DNA from: JBDKUD01 sp050943315
GTDB taxonomy: Bacteria; Bacillota; Syntrophomonadia; Syntrophomonadales; Syntrophomonadaceae
Direction of reading: 5' to 3'
DNA length: 38,829 bases
NCBI GenBank assembly: GCA_050943315.1
Contig: JBMNOY010000016.1
Span: 1-38,829 of the forward strand
A model generated the notes under the pieces. It ran no database searches. It worked only from the letters and a program-made list of their open reading frames with translations, and was not told the origin of the DNA. Of this stretch, positions 32,437 to 38,829 are shown piece by piece. Every line of letters begins with the position of its first letter. The first letter of the stretch is position 1. The position numbers and the translations under genes were made by a program.

Positions 32437-33867
32437 ATGATAATATCAAAAGACCAGATTAACCGGTATTTGAGGCAAGTCATAATACCAGAAATAAGCG
32501 GAACCGGACAAAAAAAACTGCTGGAGGCATCAGTTTTAATCAAAGCGGAATCAGTGGAAACCAGTTCACCTCTTTTATACTATCTTGCTGCCGTCGGAGT
32601 TGGTAACATATGTTGCAGTTTCGAAGATCAGCAAGGCTATGAGAACTTATTTGCGCATATTAAGGATTTGAATAACGACATTTCTATAGAATTACAAGTC
32701 AAACCTGTATGCCCCCAGGCTGATGTTAAGATCCTTCTGGGTGATCCCGGGTTTGTCGCTGATGTGATCAATTCTGACGGTGACGGGACACCAGTAATAG
32801 CAGCTATGAACAGAGAATGGCAAGGCTTTATCCAGGTATTAAAAGGTGAGGAGGAAAAAACAACTTTTGCAGCTGAATTGCATAAGGTTTGCCAGCACGG
32901 GAAAGGATGGCGGGAAAGCCCTGAAGGCATTGGATATACCTTTTCTACTTGCCTGCTGGGGGCTCTTTTAGCAATAGAAGCTGTCAAATGTATTCTAAAA
33001 ATCGGCACCCCGGTCAAGGATTTATTTAGTTTCGATCTGTTGTCGATGGTTTTTAGTAGCTATAAAGTAAATCAGCTGGAGAATATCTTGTTCTGCACCA
33101 ATGAAACTTCTTCATCTCTGCCTGTAAGTACACGGATAAGTCCCAAACAGTTTTGCGACAGCAAAGTTCTAATCGTGGGGACGGGAGGATTGGGGTCTCC
33201 GGCAGCTTATGCATTGGTTAAGGCAGGTATCGGGACGGTTGGTTTGGTAGATAATGACACCGTGGATGTAAGCAATCTTAATCGCCAGATTCTTCATTCC
33301 AGCTCCCGCATAGGTTGGGCCAAAGTTGATTCGGCGGAAACATTTTTGCACCAGCTTAACCCTGAGGTCAAAATAATAAAATACCATACTAAATTTGACC
33401 GGGAAAATGCCCTGGAAATATTAAATGATTATGATGTGGCTATTGGCGGGGTAGATAACTTTCCCACCCGCTACCTGTTAAATGATGCCTGTTTCCTGAT
33501 GAAAAAACCTATGATCGAAGCCGGAGTTTTAAGATTTGATGGTATGGGAATGACCATAATACCCGGTGCTGCTTCCTGTTACCGGTGCTTATTCCCCCAT
33601 ATGAAAGCCCCCGGAAGTGTGCCTACCTGCTCGGAAACAGGTGTACTGGGTCCGGTACCAGGGGTCATGGGTTTTATCGAAGCTTGTGAAGCTGCCAAAC
33701 TGCTTACTGCCCAGGGGAACTTGCTTACTGATGCCCTATTAACTTTTGATGGCCTGGACCTAACCTTTGAGGTAATGCAGGCAGGGAAAAATCCCGCCTG
33801 TCCCCTATGCGGTACTAACCCATATATAAAGAAGCTTCAGGATTACGAGTTTAGCTGTGAAATCTAA
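32437..33867 (+). CDS. Double ThiF/MoeB-type E1-like protein with degenerate N-terminal half
   Basis: This 476-aa protein holds two E1-like units. The C-half (about 243-476) is complete: nucleotide motif VGTGGLGSP (248-255), VDNDTVDVSNLNRQ (271-284), the catalytic Asp340 in GGVDNFPTR, catalytic Cys398 in TCSETGVLGPVPG, and zinc cysteines C381, C384, C455, C458. It should adenylate the C-terminus of a ubiquitin-like sulphur carrier (ThiS/MoaD type). The N-half (1 to about 215) begins like MoeB (INRYLRQVIIPEI, GTGQKKL) and ends with FDLLSMVFSSYKV, but the glycine motif is replaced by KAESVETS and the Cys and zinc sites are lost. It keeps the Arg-finger region R10/R13, which the live half lacks. 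No ubiquitin-like partner is visible. Confidence 0.85.
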   Translation: MIISKDQINRYLRQVIIPEISGTGQKKLLEASVLIKAESVETSSPLLYYLAAVGVGNICCSFEDQQGYENLFAHIKDLNNDISIELQVKPVCPQADVKILLGDPGFVADVINSDGDGTPVIAAMNREWQGFIQVLKGEEEKTTFAAELHKVCQHGKGWRESPEGIGYTFSTCLLGALLAIEAVKCILKIGTPVKDLFSFDLLSMVFSSYKVNQLENILFCTNETSSSLPVSTRISPKQFCDSKVLIVGTGGLGSPAAYALVKAGIGTVGLVDNDTVDVSNLNRQILHSSSRIGWAKVDSAETFLHQLNPEVKIIKYHTKFDRENALEILNDYDVAIGGVDNFPTRYLLNDACFLMKKPMIEAGVLRFDGMGMTIIPGAASCYRCLFPHMKAPGSVPTCSETGVLGPVPGVMGFIEACEAAKLLTAQGNLLTDALLTFDGLDLTFEVMQAGKNPACPLCGTNPYIKKLQDYEFSCEI

Positions 33868-33934
33868 AGGAGAATTTACCTTTAAATAACCTGAAACCAC
33901 ATTTTTTAAACCGAATAATTATGATCTTTAGTGC

Positions 33935-33962
33935 ACCCGGATTTTATACCATCCGGGTTTTT
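33935..33962 (+). terminator. Rho-independent terminator after the E1-like gene
   Basis: ACCCGGAT (33935-33942) and ATCCGGGT (33951-33958) form a perfect 8-bp stem with an 8-nt loop, followed by T's to 33962. The 106 nt from there to spoIIIAA contain no clear sigma-E promoter that I can support. Confidence 0.92.
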
Positions 33963-34068
33963 CTTTGGGCAGAAATATCAAATAGCCTGCGGCAGGGCCG
34001 AATAACCCAATAATAGGTGGAATAATTTGGGCAGACAACCAATATCTATTTAAGGCAAGGGTGGTGGA

Positions 34069-35031
34069 ATGTTGGCCTTAAATGATGAATCTATTATCAG
34101 AAACCAAATATTGCCGTACCTGGCACCGCGAATAAATCGCCTTATATCTGATTTGCCGGCGGAATATTTTCGTGGTATGGAAGAGATTCGTTTACGCCAT
34201 GGCCAGCCACTATTAATGAAAATAGGTGATAAAGATATCACTATTGATAGCAGGGGTAAAGTTTGTACAGCTTTGGAACAGGGCTGCCGGATAGAGAAAG
34301 AAGACATCTACCGGACTATGGCATCAATAAGTGATAACTCACTATATGCCCATGAAGAGGAAATAAGACGAGGCTTTATTACTCTGCCTGGCGGGCACCG
34401 GGTAGGTCTGGCCGGTCAGGTAGTAATGGACGGCGCTCAGGTAGGGAGTATAAAAAGCTTTTCCAGTATAGCTTTTCGAGTAGCCCGGGAGGTAAAAGAT
34501 TGTGCCCGGCCACTGATACCTTATATATGTAAGCACAATATGGCTGAACCAGTAAACACGATATTAATATCACCGCCCCGGTGTGGCAAGACAACGATTC
34601 TACGTGATATTGCCCGGATTTTGTCCCATGGCCGCCACCGTGAGGGAGGTTGTAATGTTGCTATTATTGATGAACGGTCCGAACTGGCGGGCTGTTATCA
34701 GGGAATACCGCAACTGGATGTAGGGCCCAGAACCGATGTGCTGGATGCGTGTCCCAAAGCACTGGGGATGATAATGGCGGTTCGCTCTCTGTCACCACAG
34801 GTAGTGATTACTGATGAAATAGGCCGAAGAGAGGATAGCGATGCCATCAGGGAATGCCTTAATGCTGGAGTTGCAGTAATTACCAGCATCCATGCCGGGA
34901 ATACCCAGGAATTACTGAAAAAACCATCTTTTCAGGAACTATTAGACGCCGGGTGTTTTAAGCTGGGTATTGTATTGTCCCGACGCCAGGGGCCCGGCAG
35001 CATTGAGGAGATTATAAGGTGGGATGAATAA
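34069..35031 (+). CDS. spoIIIAA: Stage III sporulation protein AA
   Basis: This 320-aa cytoplasmic ATPase of the secretion-ATPase type powers the SpoIIIA-SpoIIQ channel between mother cell and forespore. The P-loop is PPRCGKTT (about residues 168-175), with DERSEL, VVITDEIGR and SIHAGN as the Walker B and His-box elements. The start is ATG 34069 with AAGGGTGG upstream. The stop overlaps spoIIIAB by 1 nt. Confidence 0.96.
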   Translation: MLALNDESIIRNQILPYLAPRINRLISDLPAEYFRGMEEIRLRHGQPLLMKIGDKDITIDSRGKVCTALEQGCRIEKEDIYRTMASISDNSLYAHEEEIRRGFITLPGGHRVGLAGQVVMDGAQVGSIKSFSSIAFRVAREVKDCARPLIPYICKHNMAEPVNTILISPPRCGKTTILRDIARILSHGRHREGGCNVAIIDERSELAGCYQGIPQLDVGPRTDVLDACPKALGMIMAVRSLSPQVVITDEIGRREDSDAIRECLNAGVAVITSIHAGNTQELLKKPSFQELLDAGCFKLGIVLSRRQGPGSIEEIIRWDE

Positions 35032-35552
35032 TGTTGTTAAAAACAATAGGGATAGCTTTAACTATCGGCTGTTCGGGTGTGTATGGAATGATGGGGGCCA
35101 GGCGATTGGAAAAAAGAGCCGGTCAACTTAAGCAGTTGCGGTTGGCTATGAACTTTCTTGAGAAGGAAATAACCTGTATGAATACCCCACTCGCTCAAGC
35201 GTTGATGAGAACTGCCAAGTTTAGCCCATCCCCGGTTAATCTATTCTTTTTGGAAACCTCCTCCCAATTACATGGCAAACGGGGTTTGACTTCCCATGAA
35301 GCCTGGTCCCGGGGGCTGGAAAAGCTTCACCGGGAATCGTCTTTGCGGGAAGAGGACCTGGATTTACTTGGCTCTATGGTCGCACAAATAGGTCTGTCTC
35401 ATACTGACGAGCAAAAAAAGTTATTTAATCTTATCCAGGAGGAGTTACGTATACAGGAAGGAAAATCTCTGGCCGAAGTCGAGGCAGGTCGAAAGTTATG
35501 GGTTTATGGCGGTTTTATCCTGGGAACTATGGTAGTAATTTTGTTGATTTAG
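35031..35552 (+). CDS. spoIIIAB: Stage III sporulation protein AB
   Basis: This 173-aa protein has an N-terminal hydrophobic helix (LLKTIGIALTIGCSGVYGMM), a cytoplasmic helical domain similar to GspF platform proteins, and a C-terminal helix (WVYGGFILGTMVVILLI). LKQLRLAMNFLEKEI is the family hallmark. It is the membrane platform of the SpoIIIA complex. The start overlaps the spoIIIAA stop (TAATG). Confidence 0.95.
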   Translation: MLLKTIGIALTIGCSGVYGMMGARRLEKRAGQLKQLRLAMNFLEKEITCMNTPLAQALMRTAKFSPSPVNLFFLETSSQLHGKRGLTSHEAWSRGLEKLHRESSLREEDLDLLGSMVAQIGLSHTDEQKKLFNLIQEELRIQEGKSLAEVEAGRKLWVYGGFILGTMVVILLI

Positions 35553-35569
35553 CCAGGGGAGGTCAATAA

Positions 35570-35764
35570 ATGGATATAGATATCATTTTTCGTATAGCGG
35601 GTATTGGTATCCTTATTTCTATTCTCTGTATTGTCTTAAAACAGTCAAAAAAGGAAGAATGGGCGGAAATGTTGACACTGGCCGGGGTAGTAGTAGTTCT
35701 CATTCTGGTTGTTCAGCTTATGAACCAGCTTTTTTCAACCGTAAGATCAGTTTTCAACCTGTAG
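35570..35764 (+). CDS. spoIIIAC: Stage III sporulation protein AC
   Basis: This 64-aa two-helix membrane protein begins MDIDIIFRIAGIGILISIL and has KQSKKEEWAEMLTLAGVVVVL, closely like SpoIIIAC. ATG 35570 follows GGGGAGGT. It is part of the membrane base of the feeding channel. Confidence 0.95.
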   Translation: MDIDIIFRIAGIGILISILCIVLKQSKKEEWAEMLTLAGVVVVLILVVQLMNQLFSTVRSVFNL

Positions 35765-35800
35765 TCGATGGGCAATAAGTCCTGTGAGGGAGCGGTGGTT

Positions 35801-36190
35801 ATGGAAATAGCCCAGGTAGTTGGAGTAGCCCTGGTTACCACCATTCTGCTTATCATTCTCAGGCAGGAGAGGCCGGTTATGGCCGTGTTGCTGAGTATTG
35901 TTTTCAGTATTATGGTTTTTATGTTTATGATGAGCAAAATGGGTGCAATTATCGGAGTAATGAAGGAATTAATCCAGAGAGCCGGTATAAACTATTTTTT
36001 CCTGGCAACCATTTTGAAAATTCTAGGAGTGGCCTACCTGGGGGAATTTGCAGCTGCTATATGTAATGATGCCGGTGAACAGGCGGTAGCCAAAAAGGTT
36101 GAGTTTGCAGCCAAAATTATTATTGCGGTTCTGGCTCTGCCGATTATGGTTGCGATATTAGAGTCTCTAATGGAGCTAATGCCGGGATGA
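35801..36190 (+). CDS. spoIIIAD: Stage III sporulation protein AD
   Basis: This 129-aa protein has four or so hydrophobic helices and SpoIIIAD motifs such as INYFFLATILKILGVAYLGE and CNDAGEQAVAKKVEFAAK. I chose ATG 35801, which begins MEIAQVVGVALV like homologues and is preceded by GGAGCGGTGG; an upstream ATG at 35768 adds residues that do not fit the family. SpoIIIAC and SpoIIIAD are related and occur together. Confidence 0.94.
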   Translation: MEIAQVVGVALVTTILLIILRQERPVMAVLLSIVFSIMVFMFMMSKMGAIIGVMKELIQRAGINYFFLATILKILGVAYLGEFAAAICNDAGEQAVAKKVEFAAKIIIAVLALPIMVAILESLMELMPG

Positions 36191-36289
36191 ACCGGTGGTC
36201 ATAATTAAAATCTGTGTTGAATTTACCTTACCATCGGCTGTGCTAAACAAGCTTTAGGGATTAATAGTTTGATTTTATGGGGTGAGCCC

Positions 36290-37495
36290 GTGGGTAGAAA
36301 GTTAAGCAAAACCATATTCCTGGTTGTCCTTCTGGTTATATGGCTGGCTCCGGTAGGAGATGGTGCAGCAGTAGAGGAATCAGGTGTAAAGTCAGAGGCT
36401 TCTGTTCCAGCTTTTTCAGTGGAAGATGCCATAGACAGCCTGGACATGCAGGTGTTGGAAGAATATAAAAACCAAATTGATGGAGAGCTAAACCTTGATA
36501 ATGAAAAAAAAACGGTAAAGAAGTGGCTGACCGATTTTGTCACCGGAGAATGGGATTTTGATGTCAAACATATATTACAGAACCTTATACAATTCCTTTT
36601 TAAAGAGGTACTGGCCAATTCCAGTTTGCTGGGAAAACTTATTGTATTGTCAGTGCTGGCGGCCCTGCTGGTTAATTTACAGACGGCCTTTTCCACCGGA
36701 GTATCCAGGATAGCCTATTTGGCTTGTTTCCTGGCTCTGTGTGCTATTGCTATCGGTTCTTTCAAGTTGGTACTGGGTATTGGACAGCAGACCATTGATA
36801 ATATGGTGTCGTTTATGATGGGGATGCTTCCCCAGATGCTAGTTTTAGTAGCAGGTATGGGAAATGTTAATTCCTCGGTTATGCTCTTTCCGATACTAAT
36901 GACTACGGCCACAGCTTTCGCTAATGCTATTAAAACTATTGTATTTCCGCTTATTATCATGTCCGCTTTACTTAGCCTGGTTAATCATATATCAGATACC
37001 ATTAAAATACAGCGCCTGGCTGCCGTTTTTAAGCAACTGGCACAGCTTTCCCTGAGCCTTTTGTTGACCATATTTGTCGGTATAATAACCATTAGATCCA
37101 TTTATGCTTCCGCACTTGACAAGGTAACCCTGCGAACGACCAAGTTTATCACCGACAATGCTATTCCGGTAGTGGGTAAAATGTTTTCTGATACCATTGA
37201 GGTGGCGGCCGGATATGTAATGATGTTAAAACATGCCCTGGGAATACTAGGGGTTTTCATTATTTTTGGAATTATTATATTTCCGCTCTTGAAGATAGCC
37301 GCCATTGTCCTAATTTACCGGTTGACGGCAGCCACTGTCGAGCCTATGGGTGATGCCCGGACGGCTGCGGTTTTGGAAACCATGAGCAGCCATCTGCTGC
37401 TAATGCTGGCCGCTATTGCTTCGGTAGGGCTGATGTTCTTCATCATGATCGCTATTATAGCCGGAACATCTAACTATTCGGTAATGCTACGCTAA
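36290..37495 (+). CDS. spoIIIAE: Stage III sporulation protein AE
   Basis: This 401-aa protein has an N-terminal signal-like helix (IFLVVLLVIWLAPVG), a soluble region with the EYKNQIDGEL part, then about eight transmembrane helices. Family segments include LVAGMGNVNSSVMLFP and TAATVEPMGDARTAAVLE. GTG 36290 with GGGGTGA at 36279-36285 is preferred over TTG 36269. It is a major integral subunit of the channel. Upstream, 36191-36289 shows no other gene. Confidence 0.95.
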   Translation: MGRKLSKTIFLVVLLVIWLAPVGDGAAVEESGVKSEASVPAFSVEDAIDSLDMQVLEEYKNQIDGELNLDNEKKTVKKWLTDFVTGEWDFDVKHILQNLIQFLFKEVLANSSLLGKLIVLSVLAALLVNLQTAFSTGVSRIAYLACFLALCAIAIGSFKLVLGIGQQTIDNMVSFMMGMLPQMLVLVAGMGNVNSSVMLFPILMTTATAFANAIKTIVFPLIIMSALLSLVNHISDTIKIQRLAAVFKQLAQLSLSLLLTIFVGIITIRSIYASALDKVTLRTTKFITDNAIPVVGKMFSDTIEVAAGYVMMLKHALGILGVFIIFGIIIFPLLKIAAIVLIYRLTAATVEPMGDARTAAVLETMSSHLLLMLAAIASVGLMFFIMIAIIAGTSNYSVMLR

Positions 37496-37509
37496 TAGGA
37501 GGATAAGTT

Positions 37510-38097
37510 ATGGCGGTATTGGAGGAGATAGTACGCAATTTGCTGGTAGTAGTAATAATTGCCAGCTTCTTCGAGATACTTATTCCTGATGGCAATACCA
37601 AGCCGTTTGTTAGATTTGCTATCGGTTTGTTTATCCTCATAACTATTCTGCGTCCGGCCTTGTCATACCTTTATGATAACCGAGATTTTAAGGTAGATTT
37701 ATGGGATTACCAGGTTGACCAGCTAAAGCAAGAAGAAATATTAGAAAACGGATATGAGGTAAGCCGCAAGATAACCGAAGGTACCAGTTCGCAGCTAAAG
37801 ACTAAAGTGGAGGGGCAAATAGGCGCCGTAGCTATGCTGGTAGAAGGTGTAGAGGAAGTAGATGTTAAAGCAGATATGAATGAAGACGGCTCGATAAGAA
37901 AACTGACCTTGATGGTGAATCCTGGCGAGGGCACTGCCGGTCAAGAAAATGCAGAACACATCAAAGCCTTTTCTGGAAACCAGGATAAAATTTTAGCAGA
38001 GCGTAAGGAGCAGATACGTAATAAGATTACCACGGTATTAAGAAACCTTTATGGGTTAGATAAAAGCGCTGTTGAAATAAACTTTGAGGGGGGTTAA
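37510..38097 (+). CDS. spoIIIAF: Stage III sporulation protein AF
   Basis: This 195-aa protein has two N-terminal helices (LLVVVIIASFFEILIP and FVRFAIGLFILITILRP) and a soluble domain of EscJ/PilN-like ring-building type. It starts at ATG 37510 after AGGAGGAT. The C-terminus ends in -FEGG, which I regard as coincidence, not a ubiquitin-like tail. Confidence 0.94.
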   Translation: MAVLEEIVRNLLVVVIIASFFEILIPDGNTKPFVRFAIGLFILITILRPALSYLYDNRDFKVDLWDYQVDQLKQEEILENGYEVSRKITEGTSSQLKTKVEGQIGAVAMLVEGVEEVDVKADMNEDGSIRKLTLMVNPGEGTAGQENAEHIKAFSGNQDKILAERKEQIRNKITTVLRNLYGLDKSAVEINFEGG

Positions 38098-38100
38098 CAA

Positions 38101-38697
38101 ATGTTGGATGAGTGGATTAGGGATTTTACCGGCAAAGGTCAGCAGGGTAGTGAAAGACTTAATGTGGGGGGAAAAAAAGGCAAGTACGTACTGGTTATCT
38201 TAATTTGCCTGGGCTTGTTGGCTCTTATCTGGCCCGATAGTGAGGCCGGGCCCCAAAAACCGGCTGCGGGAATAAGTCCCGAAGGTACCACCAGCAGTTC
38301 TACGATTAAGAGTAAAATGACAGCCGAACTGGAAACAATATTATCTGCGGTTAATGGAGCAGGAGTAGTAAAGGTCAGTCTGACCTTAACATCTGACGGA
38401 GTTAAGAACTATGCTACCAATGTGCGTGAGGAGAGGCGAGACACTGAAGAAAAGGATACTAAAGGGGTTCAGAAAAAAATAACCGAATTAAGTACGGTTA
38501 AGGATTTGGCTGTCTCCGGAGGGGATTCCTTAATGGTGGAGCAGAAATATCCAGAGGTGGTAGGAGTTCTGGTCGTTGCTGACGGAGCCAGCGACCCGGT
38601 TATAAAAGAAGAGTTGACCGAAGCTACCATAACATTGCTTAATATACCGCCCGACCGGGTAAAGGTCCTGGCTCGAGCCAGAAAAGAGGAGGGATAA
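38101..38697 (+). CDS. spoIIIAG: Stage III sporulation protein AG
   Basis: This 198-aa bitopic protein has one transmembrane helix (about residues 29-46) and an intermembrane ring-building domain (EKYPEVVGVLVVADGASDP-like segment near residue 155). SpoIIIAG forms the large ring of the mother-cell side of the channel. It starts 3 nt after spoIIIAF, with GAGGGGGG inside the spoIIIAF end. Confidence 0.95.
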   Translation: MLDEWIRDFTGKGQQGSERLNVGGKKGKYVLVILICLGLLALIWPDSEAGPQKPAAGISPEGTTSSSTIKSKMTAELETILSAVNGAGVVKVSLTLTSDGVKNYATNVREERRDTEEKDTKGVQKKITELSTVKDLAVSGGDSLMVEQKYPEVVGVLVVADGASDPVIKEELTEATITLLNIPPDRVKVLARARKEEG

Positions 38698-38700
38698 AAC

Positions 38701-38829
38701 ATGATAATTAACGCCAGGCGTGTGGCAGCAGCGGTGTTAGTAATTACTGTTATTGTTACCGGGGTACTGATTTGGGGCTTGAATAACCAATCGTCAATTG
38801 ACATGCCCTCTCCCAAGCGCGAGCTCCGC
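38701..38829 (+). CDS. spoIIIAH: Stage III sporulation protein AH, 5' part only
   Basis: Only the first 43 codons are in the window: a short basic N-terminus (MIINARR), a transmembrane helix (VLVITVIVTGVLIWGL) and the start of the extracellular region. Position directly after spoIIIAG and the preceding GGAGGGA support SpoIIIAH, which pairs with forespore SpoIIQ. The gene runs off the window edge. Confidence 0.85.
   Translation, partial: MIINARRVAAAVLVITVIVTGVLIWGLNNQSSIDMPSPKRELR

Noticed and set aside
33963..34068. Sigma-E promoter before spoIIIAA
   Set aside because: Several A/T-rich stretches resemble one element, but none gave both elements at 13-15 nt spacing.
37510..38097. SpoIIIAF C-terminus ending in GG as a possible ubiquitin-like partner of the E1-like protein
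   Set aside because: The protein is a clear SpoIIIAF by membrane helices and operon position; the two final glycines are most simply chance.

Overview
The window looks like chromosomal DNA of an anaerobic, endospore-forming, Gram-positive (Clostridia-type) bacterium of moderate G+C. It carries an intact sigK, the spoIIIA operon, and a type IV pilus cluster that has PilMNO but no PilP/PilQ outer-membrane parts. An ETF-quinone oxidoreductase pair (FixCX) would suit a syntrophic, fatty-acid-oxidising lineage such as Syntrophomonadaceae or Peptococcaceae, but that placement is inference. Almost everything is on the + strand. I see no transposon, phage, CRISPR array, tRNA or rRNA.

Layout. 1-2.3 kb: an ECF sigma factor and a membrane anti-sigma factor behind a probable autoregulated ECF promoter. 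2.5-5.2 kb: a nitroreductase, a UbiA-type prenyltransferase on the minus strand, and sporulation sigma-K behind a sigma-E-like promoter. 5.2-6.7 kb, minus strand: a radical-SAM aminomutase with the residue signature of glutamate 2,3-aminomutase, preceded by a c-di-AMP (ydaO-type) riboswitch and a promoter. 6.9-9.1 kb: a one-barrel riboflavin-synthase-like protein, a DedA membrane protein and a GalT-type nucleotidyltransferase. 9.1-15.6 kb: yqeG, then aroE-(GspH-like prepilin)-aroC-aroK-aroB, then fixC-fixX, ending in a terminator. 15.7-25.9 kb: pilB-pilT-pilC-pilin-pilD-three minor pilins-pilM-pilN-pilO. 26.1-31.1 kb: tldD-tldE-aroQ-Xaa-Pro peptidase-efp. 31.4-33.9 kb: a CD1247-type zinc-ribbon protein, a broken IscU-like gene and a double E1-like protein. 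34.1-38.8 kb: spoIIIAA-AG and the start of spoIIIAH.

How genes work together. aroB, aroQ, aroE, aroK and aroC cover most of the shikimate pathway to chorismate; aroA and the DAHP synthase are not here. The pil genes encode the extension and retraction motors, platform, peptidase, pilins and alignment complex of a monoderm type IV pilus. SigK and SpoIIIA both act in the mother cell during sporulation.

Most interesting points: (1) the aminomutase has the Glu-type Lys/Asn pair and sits under a c-di-AMP riboswitch, which suggests osmotically controlled beta-glutamate synthesis; (2) a 476-residue protein fuses a degenerate E1/ThiF half to an intact MoeB/ThiF half, the pseudo-plus-active arrangement of eukaryotic E1 enzymes, next to an IscU homologue that has lost its first cluster cysteine and is frameshifted; (3) three genes (ECF sigma, GspH-like prepilin, Xaa-Pro peptidase) lack ATG/GTG/TTG where homology and Shine-Dalgarno spacing place the start, and instead have ATT, ATA and ATC.
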